Source: Methylobacterium phyllostachyos (GTDB taxonomy: Bacteria; Pseudomonadota; Alphaproteobacteria; Rhizobiales; Beijerinckiaceae). From it: DNA of 64,000 bases. The DNA is taken from contig NZ_FNHS01000004.1 of assembly GCF_900103445.1 (NCBI RefSeq), positions 62,001 to 126,000 on the forward strand, in the 5' to 3' direction. The translations under genes and the position numbers were made by a program. Shown here in pieces: positions 18,867 through 26,654 of this stretch. The notes under the pieces are model-generated. The model was not told where the DNA came from, ran no database searches, and saw only the letters and a program-made list of their open reading frames with translations. Each line of letters starts with the position of its first letter. Position 1 is the stretch's first letter.

Positions 18867-19274
18867 TCAGGCAGGCTCGGTCGGGGGAGCTGCGTCGCGT
18901 GCCTGCGCAAGCCGTGCAGCGCTGCGAACAAGAGCCAGGACATCGCGGCGCATCTGCTCGTCCTCGATCTGCGCGTAGGCGCGCAGCAGCTCGATGGCGC
19001 CATGGCCGCTCAGGAACCCGAAGACGTCCTCCTGCGCATTCGCGCGCGGCTCGTTCTCCTCGAAGAAGGCCGAGACCGGAACCTCTAGGAGCCGTGCGAT
19101 CTCACGCAGCCGACCGGCCCCGACACGGTTCTGCCCCTTCTCGTATTTCTGCACCTGCTGGAAGGTCACGCCGACCGCGTTGCCCAGCGCCGTCTGGCTC
19201 ATGCCCCGCGCTTTCCGCAGGGCCGTGATCCGGATACCGACAAGGCGATCCACATCGGTGGTCTGTTTCGGCAT
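18867..19274 (-). CDS. XRE/Cro-CI family transcriptional regulator
   Basis: A 135-residue DNA-binding protein with a helix-turn-helix over about residues 13-66: RITALRKARGMSQTALGNA, VTFQQVQKYEKGQNRVGAGRL. The C-terminal part (from FFEENEP) is helical and may dimerise. I chose the ATG at 19274 (MPKQTTDVD...), where homologues begin; the frame stays open to an ATG at 19361, adding 29 charged, poorly conserved-looking residues. It faces the heme-monooxygenase-like gene across an AT-richer gap, making that gene or its own promoter plausible targets. Confidence 0.85.
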   Translation of the reverse strand: MPKQTTDVDRLVGIRITALRKARGMSQTALGNAVGVTFQQVQKYEKGQNRVGAGRLREIARLLEVPVSAFFEENEPRANAQEDVFGFLSGHGAIELLRAYAQIEDEQMRRDVLALVRSAARLAQARDAAPPTEPA

Positions 19275-19472
19275 CGACTGACCGGGTATATCCTTTTCCA
19301 CGGGGGTGACTGCGTCCTCCTGCGAACGCGGTGTTTTGGCCTCGCCGTCGCGCCGCTTCACCGTCCGCCCCTACGTCCAAGACCGTAAAAGGTGCCCATA
19401 CAGCTGGAAGGTCGCTGAAGGCGAGATGCCGGTCCGTGATACACATCTACCGCGCCGCAGTAGGACACCAAG

Positions 19473-19541
19473 TTGTCAAGCTTCGCAAGTCAAATATTAC
19501 ACGTTCTAGTTTAAGCACACACAACTTTGCAACATTGTTGC
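19473..19541 (+). promoter_or_regulatory. Possible promoter and palindromic operator for the ABM-fold gene
   Basis: A sigma70-like pair, TTGTCA (19473-19478) and TATTAC (19495-19500), with 16 bases between them, points at the gene at 19655. Downstream lies the palindrome gcaac-att-gttgc (19529-19541), within an AT-rich stretch. The neighbouring XRE regulator or an iron regulator could bind it. This is motif reading only. Confidence 0.35.
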
Positions 19542-19654
19542 TCAAATGTCGGTCGCTCAAGTCTTCGCGATCTCTGGGTGCGCCCTGTAGCCGCGCGGGG
19601 GGACGCTTGGGCGGCTGAAACGCTAACAGGGTCACGGAACCAGAGGAGAGGCAC

Positions 19655-20002
19655 ATGTTCGTCGCGATGAATCGCTTCAAGGTTGTCAAAGACGCGACCG
19701 CAGATTTCGAGGCCGTATGGCTCGGTCGGGACAGCCACCTCGGCGAGATGCCGGGTTTCGTGGAATTCCACCTGCTGCGCGGACCGGAGTACGAGGACCA
19801 CGTTCTCTACGCGTCCCACACGATCTGGCGGTCGCGCACTGATTTCGAGGCCTGGACGCGATCCGAACAGTTCCGGAAGGCGCATGGCCGCGTTCCCTCG
19901 ACCAAGCCGCTCTACCTGGGCCATCCGCAATTCGAAGGCTTCGAGGCCATTCAGACCCTGGGCGGATCGGCCGACGCCGAGGGACAGACCGACGCCGCCT
20001 GA
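19655..20002 (+). CDS. ABM-fold heme-degrading monooxygenase-like protein (HmuQ/IsdG type)
   Basis: A 115-residue protein starting MFVAMNRFKVVKDATADFEA, with GEMPGFVEFHLLRGPE, HVLYASHTIWRSRTDFEAWT and SEQFRKAHG. This is the antibiotic-biosynthesis-monooxygenase fold and closely resembles the rhizobial HmuQ/HmuD heme monooxygenases, in which a His and Asn/Trp region holds heme; the His of ASHTIW is a candidate axial ligand. A strong ribosome site (gaggag, 19642-19647) sets the ATG at 19655. It stands alone, divergent from the XRE regulator, and ends in a terminator hairpin. Heme use is inferred from similarity. Confidence 0.8.
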   Translation: MFVAMNRFKVVKDATADFEAVWLGRDSHLGEMPGFVEFHLLRGPEYEDHVLYASHTIWRSRTDFEAWTRSEQFRKAHGRVPSTKPLYLGHPQFEGFEAIQTLGGSADAEGQTDAA

Positions 20003-20025
20003 GCGGACCCCGCCGCCGGGTCCGC
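20003..20025 (+). terminator. Terminator-like hairpin
   Basis: Perfect 8-bp stem gcggaccc / gggtccgc with a 7-nt loop, starting on the base after the stop of the ABM-fold gene. There is no T-run, but the stem position suggests the end of that transcript. Confidence 0.6.
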
Positions 20026-20421
20026 GATGACTTTGAAACGCGTCGGATCCGTGCGCACCGGCGGCGTAGCCGAACGCAGACCCGGGCACAAACCCTTTCG
20101 GTGAAGTGCCCGGAGCAAGCCTGCTCCCTATCCCCTTCAGTTGTATCATCACGCTGACTCGACGCGCCAGAATTGCGACTTGTCACGCGCGGAAAATACG
20201 TATCGATACTACTGGCTGCCAAAATGTGGCAGACAGCGGATAAGGGTTAATTATTTATTGCCGCGCACGGCAACGCGCACTAAACGAAAGCGCGCCCCCC
20301 GGATTGCGTTCCTGATCCTGCGGGCGCGCCGCTTGCTCCGTCAACGGTACAGGCCGGCACTGAAACTCTACATGTTTCAGACTGGTACAAAGTCCGATCA
20401 AGACGGGACGTGGCGCGTCAG
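20026..20421. other. Leader region of the sugar-phosphate transferase gene
   Basis: About 400 bases, clearly richer in A and T than the surroundings between 20140 and 20290. It contains a 6-bp hairpin (ggagca-agcc-tgctcc, 20112-20127), a -35-like ttgtca near 20179 and the AT block ggttaattatttattg near 20245-20260. It most likely carries the regulated promoter of the downstream exopolysaccharide gene. No coding gene is supported. Confidence 0.5.
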
Positions 20422-21924
20422 ATGTTTCACGAACGGCTTCCGGAATCGTTCCAGCTTCTGCCGAGTTCGGCCGAGCGCCGCAGCGTCTGGTCGGCGCTGC
20501 TGCCCCATCGCGGACGTGCAGCAGCCCGGATTGCCCTGTCGTCCGCGCTGGCCGCGACCGACCTCGTGGCGATCCTCGGGGTCACCCTGTGCATGGAATT
20601 CGCCTACGAACTCATCTACCAGGATGGGGCTGTCGGCGCGGGCAGTGCGCGTGGTCTGCGGCTCGCGGCCCTGCTCGGCCTTGTCATCATCGCCACGAAC
20701 GCCTTGCGGGCGGAATACAGCCTCGACAAGGTCATCGCCCAGAAGCCGAATTTCCAGCGCGTTACCTCCCTCTGGTTGGTGGCCTGGGCCGCTGTGCTGG
20801 TGGTCAGCTTCATGACCAAGACCACCAATGATTATTCGCGTCTTGTTTCCCTGGGCGCATTCATCACTGGATTGCCGGCTCTGATCCTGACGCGGGCGGC
20901 GATGGTCCGCCTCATTCGGCAACGCCTGACGGCCGGATCGGCTTCGGTCAGCCGCGTCCACCTCGTGGGTTACGAGGAGGATATCGCGCGCTTTTACGCC
21001 AGCAACGCGGTCGACCGTCTGGGTCTGCGGATCATCGGCACCAGCTACCTGCGCCGTGTCGATCCGGGTGCCGACACCGCCGCCCGCCATGATCAGTTGC
21101 AGGAGGATCTCGACCTCGCCGTCTCGGTGGTGCGCTTCCTCCGGCCGGACGATGTGTTCGTGCTGGTGCCGTGGACCGACAATGCCGAGGTCGAGCGCTG
21201 TATCGACGCGTTTCTCCGCGTACCCTCCGCGCTTCACCTGCGGCCCGGCGCCATGCTCGACCGCTTCCCCGATCTGCAGGTCGCCCGGGTCGGCGGCGTT
21301 TCTGGGATCAATATCGGCCGCCGCCCGCTCAACGTCGGCGAGATCGTGCTGAAACGGGCACTCGACCTCACGCTGTCGACGATCGCGCTGGTCGCGCTGT
21401 CGCCGTTGCTCGCCGTGATCGCGCTGGCGATCAAGGTCGACAGCCACGGGCCAATCTTCTTCCGCCAGAAACGCTACGGCTTCAACCAGCAGCCCTTCGG
21501 CGTGTTCAAGTTCCGATCGATGCGTGCCGAGCAGGATGCAATCTTCCGGCAGGCGACCCGCAACGACACCCGGATCACGCGGGTGGGCGCGTTCCTCCGG
21601 CGGACCAATCTCGACGAGTTGCCTCAGCTTCTCAACGTCCTGCGGGGGGAGATGTCGCTGGTGGGTCCTCGCCCCCATGCCCTCGCGCACGATCGGAGCT
21701 TCGAGCGCCGGATCGCCCTGTATGCCCGCCGCCACAACGTGCGGCCGGGGATCACCGGCTGGGCCCAGGTCAACGGCTTCCGGGGCGAGACGCTGACCGA
21801 CCTCGACATGGAACGGCGGGTCGCCTGCGACCTGCACTACATCGACAACTGGTCGATCTGGTTCGACATCCAGATCATGATTCAGACCTTGTTCTCGCGC
21901 CGGGCCTACCGGAACGCGTTCTGA
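20422..21924 (+). CDS. Undecaprenyl-phosphate sugar phosphotransferase (WcaJ-like)
   Basis: Membrane enzyme of about 500 residues that starts exopolysaccharide repeat units by putting a sugar phosphate on undecaprenyl phosphate. The N-terminal half has membrane helices (LAATDLVAILGVTLCMEFAY; LAALLGLVIIATNAL; LWLVAWAAVLVVSFM; ITGLPALILTRAAM) and a CoA-binding-like domain; the C-terminal catalytic domain has KRALDLTLSTIALVALSPL, FFRQKRYGFNQQPF, FKFRSMR, RRTNLDELPQLLNVLRGEMS and LVGPRPHA. The ATG at 20422 was chosen; a GTG four codons upstream is equally possible. No other polysaccharide genes adjoin it. Confidence 0.92.
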   Translation: MFHERLPESFQLLPSSAERRSVWSALLPHRGRAAARIALSSALAATDLVAILGVTLCMEFAYELIYQDGAVGAGSARGLRLAALLGLVIIATNALRAEYSLDKVIAQKPNFQRVTSLWLVAWAAVLVVSFMTKTTNDYSRLVSLGAFITGLPALILTRAAMVRLIRQRLTAGSASVSRVHLVGYEEDIARFYASNAVDRLGLRIIGTSYLRRVDPGADTAARHDQLQEDLDLAVSVVRFLRPDDVFVLVPWTDNAEVERCIDAFLRVPSALHLRPGAMLDRFPDLQVARVGGVSGINIGRRPLNVGEIVLKRALDLTLSTIALVALSPLLAVIALAIKVDSHGPIFFRQKRYGFNQQPFGVFKFRSMRAEQDAIFRQATRNDTRITRVGAFLRRTNLDELPQLLNVLRGEMSLVGPRPHALAHDRSFERRIALYARRHNVRPGITGWAQVNGFRGETLTDLDMERRVACDLHYIDNWSIWFDIQIMIQTLFSRRAYRNAF

Positions 21925-21940
21925 AGCACCGGACGGCGGG

Positions 21941-22426
21941 TCAGGGCGCGCCGCCCTGCCCACGGCAGAGGCCGCAATCCCCCTCCACCTCCAGGATGCT
22001 GCGGGTCGGGGTGAAGCCAGCCCGCTCCAGCGTCCGCCCCAGCCCGCCCTCGACATCCGCCGAGGACGCCTCATCGACCGCGCCGCACGACCGGCAGATC
22101 AGGAAGATGACGCCCTCCCCCGGGGCGTGCTCGTGCGCGCAGGGGATGAAGGCGTTGCGGCTTGCGATCCGGTGCACAAGCCCCTGCTCCATCAGGAAGT
22201 CGAGGGCGCGGTAGACCGAGACCGGCGCCACGCGCTTGCCCGGCGCGCTGAGGCGCTCGGCGATGTCGTAGGCGCCCTGAGCCTTTCCGGATCCGGCGAC
22301 CGCCTCCAGAACCTCGCGGCGCAGCGGCGTGAACTGAAGGCCCCGCTCGCGGCAGGTGGCTTCCGCCCGTGCGAGCATGTCCCCGGCATCGGTCCAGCAG
22401 GCGTCGTGACCGTCGTGGCGGTGCAT
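21941..22426 (-). CDS. zur: Zinc uptake regulator Zur (Fur family)
   Basis: A 161-residue Fur-family repressor. The winged helix covers about residues 25-95 (RGLQFTPLRREVLEAV, VAPVSVYRALDFLMEQGLVHRI). The structural zinc pairs are CRSC (about residue 112) and CGLC near the C-terminus, and a His-rich start MHRHDGHD plus CAHEHAP supply regulatory ligands. Divergence from znuC and a palindromic site between them support Zur over Fur. GGGAG precedes the ATG. An inverted repeat, cagggcg-cgc-cgccctg (21942-21958), covers its last codons and may end transcription from both sides. Confidence 0.93.
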   Translation of the reverse strand: MHRHDGHDACWTDAGDMLARAEATCRERGLQFTPLRREVLEAVAGSGKAQGAYDIAERLSAPGKRVAPVSVYRALDFLMEQGLVHRIASRNAFIPCAHEHAPGEGVIFLICRSCGAVDEASSADVEGGLGRTLERAGFTPTRSILEVEGDCGLCRGQGGAP

Positions 22427-22463
22427 GATGGCTCCCGTGACAGATCCGCAGGTTGTCCCGCGG

Positions 22464-22483
22464 GTTTGTTACAGTGTATCACC
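22464..22483. promoter_or_regulatory. Candidate Zur operator
   Basis: Between the divergent zur and znu genes is gttacagtgtatcac (22468-22482), which reads as GTnAnAnnnTnTnAC, a partial palindrome like alphaproteobacterial Zur sites. It lies 39 bases upstream of the zur start and would suit repression of both directions by zinc-loaded Zur. Identified by eye only. Confidence 0.5.
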
Positions 22484-22548
22484 GCCAGCCCGGACCGCAC
22501 CAGCCTCCCGCACGGTTCCCGCGCCGGCCCGCGCGCGACGAGGACGCC

Positions 22549-22683
22549 TTGCCCATTCCTTCCAGTCCCAGACGCGCGGCCCGGCAATCCCTGTTCCAGA
22601 GCGGGCTCGGCCTGCGCCTCGCGCTGGCTGGCGGCGTCTCCGCGCTGGTGTGGCTCGCAATCGCGTGGGCGCTCGCGACATGA
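22549..22683 (+). CDS. Small membrane protein coupled to znuC
   Basis: A 44-residue open frame read from TTG at 22549, preceded by GAGGA at about 22540-22544. It encodes a basic start (PSSPRRAARQSLF) and one strong membrane helix, LALAGGVSALVWLAIAWALA, near the C-terminus. Its stop overlaps the ATG of znuC (ATGA at 22680-22683), the sign of translational coupling. The frame opens further upstream to 22453, but those codons cover the putative Zur operator. I do not recognise the protein; a part in zinc uptake is inferred from position only, and it could be a chance frame. Confidence 0.45.
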   Translation: MPIPSSPRRAARQSLFQSGLGLRLALAGGVSALVWLAIAWALAT

Positions 22684-23486
22684 GCGCCGGCCCGCACGGT
22701 CCGGATCCGATCCGCCTCGTCGGCCTGACGCTGGGCTATGACCGGCATCCGGCAATCCACCACCTCGACGGGACCGTGCGCGCCGGTGACCTGCTGGCCC
22801 TTGTCGGGCCGAACGGGGCCGGCAAGTCGACCCTGCTCAAGGGCATGGTGGGGGAGATCCCCTGCCTCGACGGTCGGATCGAGCGGAGCGGCGCCATCGC
22901 CTACATGCCGCAGGCCGACGAGATCGACCGCAGCTTCCCGCTGAGCGTCCTCGACCTCGCCGGTATGGGCCGCTGGCGGCGGGCCGGCGCGTGGCGAAGC
23001 CTCACCCGGCATCGGGACTCCATCGGAGTCGCACTTGCGACTGTGGGCCTCGACGGGTTCGAGGAACGGCCGATCGGCACCCTGTCGGGTGGGCAATTCC
23101 GCCGAGCCCTGTTCGCCCGGCTGATTCTTCAGGATTGTCCCGTCATCCTGCTGGACGAGCCCTTCACGGGGATCGACGCCCGCACGGTCGAAGATCTGCT
23201 GGCACTGATCCGGACTTGGCACGAAGAGGGCCGTACGGTCGTGGCGGCCCTGCACGATCTCGCGCAGGTACGGGCCCATTTCCCGGCGACGCTGCTCCTC
23301 GCGCGCGAGCCGATTGCCTGGGGGCCGACCACCCGGGTGCTGACGGCCGAGAATCTCGCCCGCGCCCGCAACCTCTCCGAGGCATGGGACGAGGGCGCGC
23401 CGGTCTGTGCCGGGCCTCGGGTCTCCGGGGCGCGTGCGCACGATCACGGCGCGCACGGCCATCACCACCACGAGGACGCCGCGTGA
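22680..23486 (+). CDS. znuC: Zinc ABC transporter ATP-binding protein ZnuC
   Basis: ATPase of 268 residues for zinc import. Walker A is GPNGAGKSTLLKGM (about residues 43-56), the signature is LSGGQFRRALFARL, Walker B is VILLDEPFTGID, and the switch His lies in ALHDLAQV. The C-terminus ends in a His-rich tail, HDHGAHGHHHHEDAA, common in zinc transporters and a likely metal sensor or buffer. Starts inside an ATGA overlap with the small membrane ORF and ends in a GTGA overlap with znuB. The substrate-binding gene znuA is not in the window. Confidence 0.92.
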   Translation: MSAGPHGPDPIRLVGLTLGYDRHPAIHHLDGTVRAGDLLALVGPNGAGKSTLLKGMVGEIPCLDGRIERSGAIAYMPQADEIDRSFPLSVLDLAGMGRWRRAGAWRSLTRHRDSIGVALATVGLDGFEERPIGTLSGGQFRRALFARLILQDCPVILLDEPFTGIDARTVEDLLALIRTWHEEGRTVVAALHDLAQVRAHFPATLLLAREPIAWGPTTRVLTAENLARARNLSEAWDEGAPVCAGPRVSGARAHDHGAHGHHHHEDAA

Positions 23487-24358
23487 TCGATCCGTTCGGG
23501 TCCCTGGTCGCGCCGTTCGTGGAGTTCGGCTTCATGCGCCGGGCGCTGGCGGGCTGTCTCGCGCTATCCGTCTCGGCCCCGCCCGTGGGCGTGTTCCTCA
23601 CGCTGCGCCGGATGAGCCTCATGAGCGACGCCATGAGCCACGCCATCCTGCCCGGTGCGGCAGTCGGCTTCCTGGTCGCTGGCCTGTCACTGCCCGCGAT
23701 GACCCTCGGCGGCCTCGTCGCGGGCCTCGCAGTGGCGCTGCTCGCTGGCGCCGTCACCCGCGCCACGACGGTGCGGGAGGACGCAAACCTCGCGGCCTTC
23801 TACCTGATCTCCCTGGCGGCGGGCGTCCTGCTGGTCTCCCTGCGTGGCTCGCAGATCGACCTGATGCACTTCCTGTTCGGATCGGTCCTGGCGCTGGACG
23901 ATGCCGCCCTGTGGCTGCTCGGCGGCATCAGCACGCTGACCCTGGTGGCGCTCGCCGTGATCTACCGGCCGCTGGTGATGGAATGCGTCGATCCGCTGTT
24001 CCTGCGTACGGTGAGCCGCAGCGGCGGCCCGGTCCACCTCGCCTTCCTGGCCCTGGTGGTGATCAACCTCGTCGGCGGGTTCCAGGCTTTGGGGACCCTG
24101 CTGGCAGTCGGACTGATGCTGCTCCCGGCGGTGGCGGCCCGGTTCTGGGCCCGCGATCTCGGCAGGCTCATCCCGGTCTCAATGCTCATCGCCGCGCTGT
24201 CGAGCGTGTCGGGGCTCAGCCTGTCCTACCAGTTCGATCTGCCAAGCGGCCCGGCCATCGTGCTGGCGGCAGGCGCACTCTACCTCGCGTCGATGCTCGC
24301 AGGGCCGCGCGGCGGGCTACTCCGCCGCCTCGTGCGGCCGCGCCACCTCGAAGCCTGA
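23483..24358 (+). CDS. znuB: Zinc ABC transporter permease ZnuB
   Basis: Integral membrane permease of 291 residues in the ABC-3 family, with about eight helices: FGFMRRALAGCLALSVSAP, VGFLVAGLSLPAMTLGGLVA, LIPVSMLIAALSSVSGLSLS and others. The family motif MSLMSDAMSHAILPGAAVGF lies near residues 40-62. Begins at GTG 23483 overlapping znuC by four bases and ends one base before the stop of the convergent SDR gene. Partner of ZnuC; the periplasmic ZnuA must be coded elsewhere. Confidence 0.92.
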   Translation: MIDPFGSLVAPFVEFGFMRRALAGCLALSVSAPPVGVFLTLRRMSLMSDAMSHAILPGAAVGFLVAGLSLPAMTLGGLVAGLAVALLAGAVTRATTVREDANLAAFYLISLAAGVLLVSLRGSQIDLMHFLFGSVLALDDAALWLLGGISTLTLVALAVIYRPLVMECVDPLFLRTVSRSGGPVHLAFLALVVINLVGGFQALGTLLAVGLMLLPAVAARFWARDLGRLIPVSMLIAALSSVSGLSLSYQFDLPSGPAIVLAAGALYLASMLAGPRGGLLRRLVRPRHLEA

Positions 24359-25222
24359 TCAGGGCTGATCCTTCAGCGCCGCCAGACCCTCGCGGTAGGT
24401 CGGATAGGCGAGATCGACGCCAAGTTCCTCACGGATCAGCCGGTTCCGCACGCGCTTGTTCTCGCCGTAGAAGCTCCGGGCCATCGGCGACAGGTCGGCG
24501 GTCTCAAAGTCGATTTCGGGCGGCAGAGGCAGCCCGGTCAGGGCAGCGGCGTGCTCCGTGACCGTCTGGGGCGCGGTCGGCTGATCGTCGGTGACGTTGT
24601 AGATCGCCCCCGCCCGGGGCCGGTCGATCGAGGCCAGCAGCGTCGTGGCGATGTCGTCCACGTGGATGCGGTTGAAGACCTGCCCAGCCTTCACGATCCG
24701 CTGGGAGCGCCCCGTGCGCAGCTTGACGATCGGGTTGCGCCCCGGCCCGTAGATGCCCGACAGCCGGAAGATCTGCACCGCCTTGCCGGTCTCGGCGCCG
24801 AGGGCCAGCCAAGCCTCCTCCGCGTCGAGCCGGATCTTGGAGCGGGCACTGCGGGGGCTGGCGGGCGTGGTCTCATCGATCCAGGCACCCTGCTGGTCGC
24901 CATAGACGCCGATGGTCGACAGATAGCCGATCCAGCCGATGCGGCTCGCCGCGATCGCGTCAGCGTAGCGGGCGAGCACGGGGTCACCGTTCTCCCCGGG
25001 GGGTGCCGAGACCAGGAGCACATCGGTGGCGGCGAGGTCGGCGGCGATACGGGGATCATCGGCCTGGGGCCCGAAGGCCCGCATGGCGAAGCCGGTCTCG
25101 GCCGCGAGCCGCTCGGCCGCGGCGGGCTCGGTGACGGTGGCGCGCACGGTCGCAAACCGGTCGCGCGCCCGCTCGGCGAAGCGGCGCCCGGTGAAGCCCA
25201 GGCCGAAGACGAAGAGATTCAT
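24359..25222 (-). CDS. NAD(P)-dependent epimerase/SDR family protein
   Basis: A 287-residue extended short-chain dehydrogenase-like protein. It starts MNLFVFGLGFTGRRFAERAR, with a glycine-rich nucleotide-binding turn, and has the segments GYLSTIGVYGDQQGAWIDE, RLSGIYGPGRNPIVKLRTG and FNRIHVDDIATTLLA, typical of the YeeZ-like sugar epimerase group. The usual YxxxK is altered to a SKIRLDAEE-type segment, so ordinary SDR catalysis is uncertain. The ATG at 25222 was chosen since homology starts there; the frame extends 28 codons upstream. Substrate is unknown. Confidence 0.8.
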   Translation of the reverse strand: MNLFVFGLGFTGRRFAERARDRFATVRATVTEPAAAERLAAETGFAMRAFGPQADDPRIAADLAATDVLLVSAPPGENGDPVLARYADAIAASRIGWIGYLSTIGVYGDQQGAWIDETTPASPRSARSKIRLDAEEAWLALGAETGKAVQIFRLSGIYGPGRNPIVKLRTGRSQRIVKAGQVFNRIHVDDIATTLLASIDRPRAGAIYNVTDDQPTAPQTVTEHAAALTGLPLPPEIDFETADLSPMARSFYGENKRVRNRLIREELGVDLAYPTYREGLAALKDQP

Positions 25223-25323
25223 GCGGCCGATGTCTCGCTGACGCACGGGCGCGTCAAGCCGCGACCACCCACACAGGTTTGAAGTCCCGACGGTCTGATC
25301 CGTCACTTCGAAGAGGCGCGGGT

Positions 25324-25464
25324 CTCCTCTCCCGAGCGGGAGAGGGTTGGGGTGAGGGATCAGGACTGTCCGGACGAGGCGCGTCCTGTAAGCGCGTCGG
25401 CGGTGTGCTCAGTCCGGCACGTTCTCGACCCTCACCCCAACCCTCTCCCGCCCGGGAGAGGGGA
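25324..25464. repeat. Paired REP-like palindrome (inverted pair)
   Basis: Two arms in inverted orientation: left 25325-25358 (ctctcccgagcgggagag then ggttggggtgaggg) and right 25429-25463 (ccctcaccccaacc then ctctcccgcccgggagag). Each arm is itself palindromic (ctctcccg..cgggagag), and the whole could form one long stem around a ~70-base centre. The right arm supplies the last codons of queG. The form matches the REP/BIME style of intergenic repeats common in alphaproteobacteria. Confidence 0.8.
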
Positions 25465-26571
25465 GCATCGCGCTCCGTCATGAGCGACGTGCTTCGAACC
25501 CAAGTCGCCATGGGCCAAGCCGAGAGCGGTCCGCCACTCGTCACGGACGTGGAGGTCGGCCTCGCCCGGTCCGTGCCGACGATGCAGGGTGCGGACGGCC
25601 GCCGGTTCAAGCAATCGCCCACACGCCCAGACCGCCATGCCGCGCACGAGCGGTGAGGCATCAGTCAGCCGCGCCACCGCCGCCTCGGCAAGCGCGGGCG
25701 ATCCCGAGTTGCCCACCGCGATCATCACGTTGCGCAGGAACCGGTCTCGGCCGGTGCGCTTCACCGGCGTACCGGCGAACAGGCCCCGGAAGGCCGCATC
25801 GTCGAGGGCGGCGAGATCCGCGAGCGGCGGTGCCGCCAGATCGGACCGCGCCGCGAGCCGGGTCTCGGCGGCCGTGCGGGCGAACTTGTTCCAGGGGCAG
25901 ACCGCGAGGCAATCGTCGCAGCCGAACACCCGGTTGCCGATGGCCGGCCGGAACGCCACCGGGATCGGGCCGGCATGCTCGATGGTCAGGTAGGAGATGC
26001 AGCGCCGGGCATCGAGGCGGTAGGGGGCCGGGAACGCGTCCGTCGGGCAGACGTCCAGGCAGGCGCGACAGGAGCCACAATGGTCTCGGCCCGGCCCATC
26101 TGGCTCGAACTCCGCGCTCGTGTAGATCGCTCCGAGCAGGAGCCAGTTGCCGTGATCGCGGGAGATCAGCACCGTGTGCTTGCCCTGCCAGCCGAGCCCG
26201 GCTGCCTCAGCGAGCGTCTTCTCCATCACCGGGGCGGTGTCGCAGAAGACCTTCACGCGCACGTCGCCCTTGGCCGAAAGATAGCCGCCAAGCTCTTTGA
26301 GCTTGCCCTTCAAAACTTCGTGATAGTCCCGCCGTTGGGCGTAAGCCGCGACGGCGCCGCGCTCCCTCTGTGCCACCAGGGCCAGCGGATCCTGCTCCGG
26401 CCGGTAGCTCATGGCGAGGACCAGGATGCTGCGCAGGCCGGGCCACAGGGCTGTCGGGCGGGCGCGCTGATCGGCCCGCTCCTCCATCCAGTCCATGGTG
26501 CCGTGGGCTCCCTCGGCGAGCCAGGTCGACAGCCGATCGGGCAGATCAGGCAGCCGGTCGGGCCGGGTCAC
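25432..26571 (-). CDS. queG: Epoxyqueuosine reductase QueG
   Basis: Last step of queuosine tRNA modification; a cobalamin-dependent iron-sulfur enzyme. From the GTG at 26571 the product has 379 residues. Seen are GTMDWMEERADQRARP, VFCDTAPVMEKTLAEAAGLG, both cluster motifs (CGSCRACLDVCPTDA and CDDCLAVCPWNKF) and a C-terminal HEAT-like region. Homologous sequence (LRRLVETRARALGFCGLRV) continues 20-29 codons upstream of the GTG, but without ATG, GTG or TTG; the real start may be a CTG at 26658 or 26625. The final codons come from a REP repeat. B12 use links it loosely to the cob operon. Confidence 0.9.
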   Translation of the reverse strand: MTRPDRLPDLPDRLSTWLAEGAHGTMDWMEERADQRARPTALWPGLRSILVLAMSYRPEQDPLALVAQRERGAVAAYAQRRDYHEVLKGKLKELGGYLSAKGDVRVKVFCDTAPVMEKTLAEAAGLGWQGKHTVLISRDHGNWLLLGAIYTSAEFEPDGPGRDHCGSCRACLDVCPTDAFPAPYRLDARRCISYLTIEHAGPIPVAFRPAIGNRVFGCDDCLAVCPWNKFARTAAETRLAARSDLAAPPLADLAALDDAAFRGLFAGTPVKRTGRDRFLRNVMIAVGNSGSPALAEAAVARLTDASPLVRGMAVWACGRLLEPAAVRTLHRRHGPGEADLHVRDEWRTALGLAHGDLGSKHVAHDGARCSPLPGGRGLG

Positions 26572-26654
26572 GCGCAGGCCGCAGAAGCCCAGCGCCCGGG
26601 CCCGGGTCTCGACGAGGCGGCGCAGGTTGGCGCCAAAGTAGGTCCGTCGGGCGT

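Noticed and set aside
25279-25656. Plus-strand frame of 125 codons across the REP pair
   Set aside because: Its repeated SRAGEGWGEG and SPQPSPARER segments are translations of the palindrome arms, and the rest is antisense to queG.
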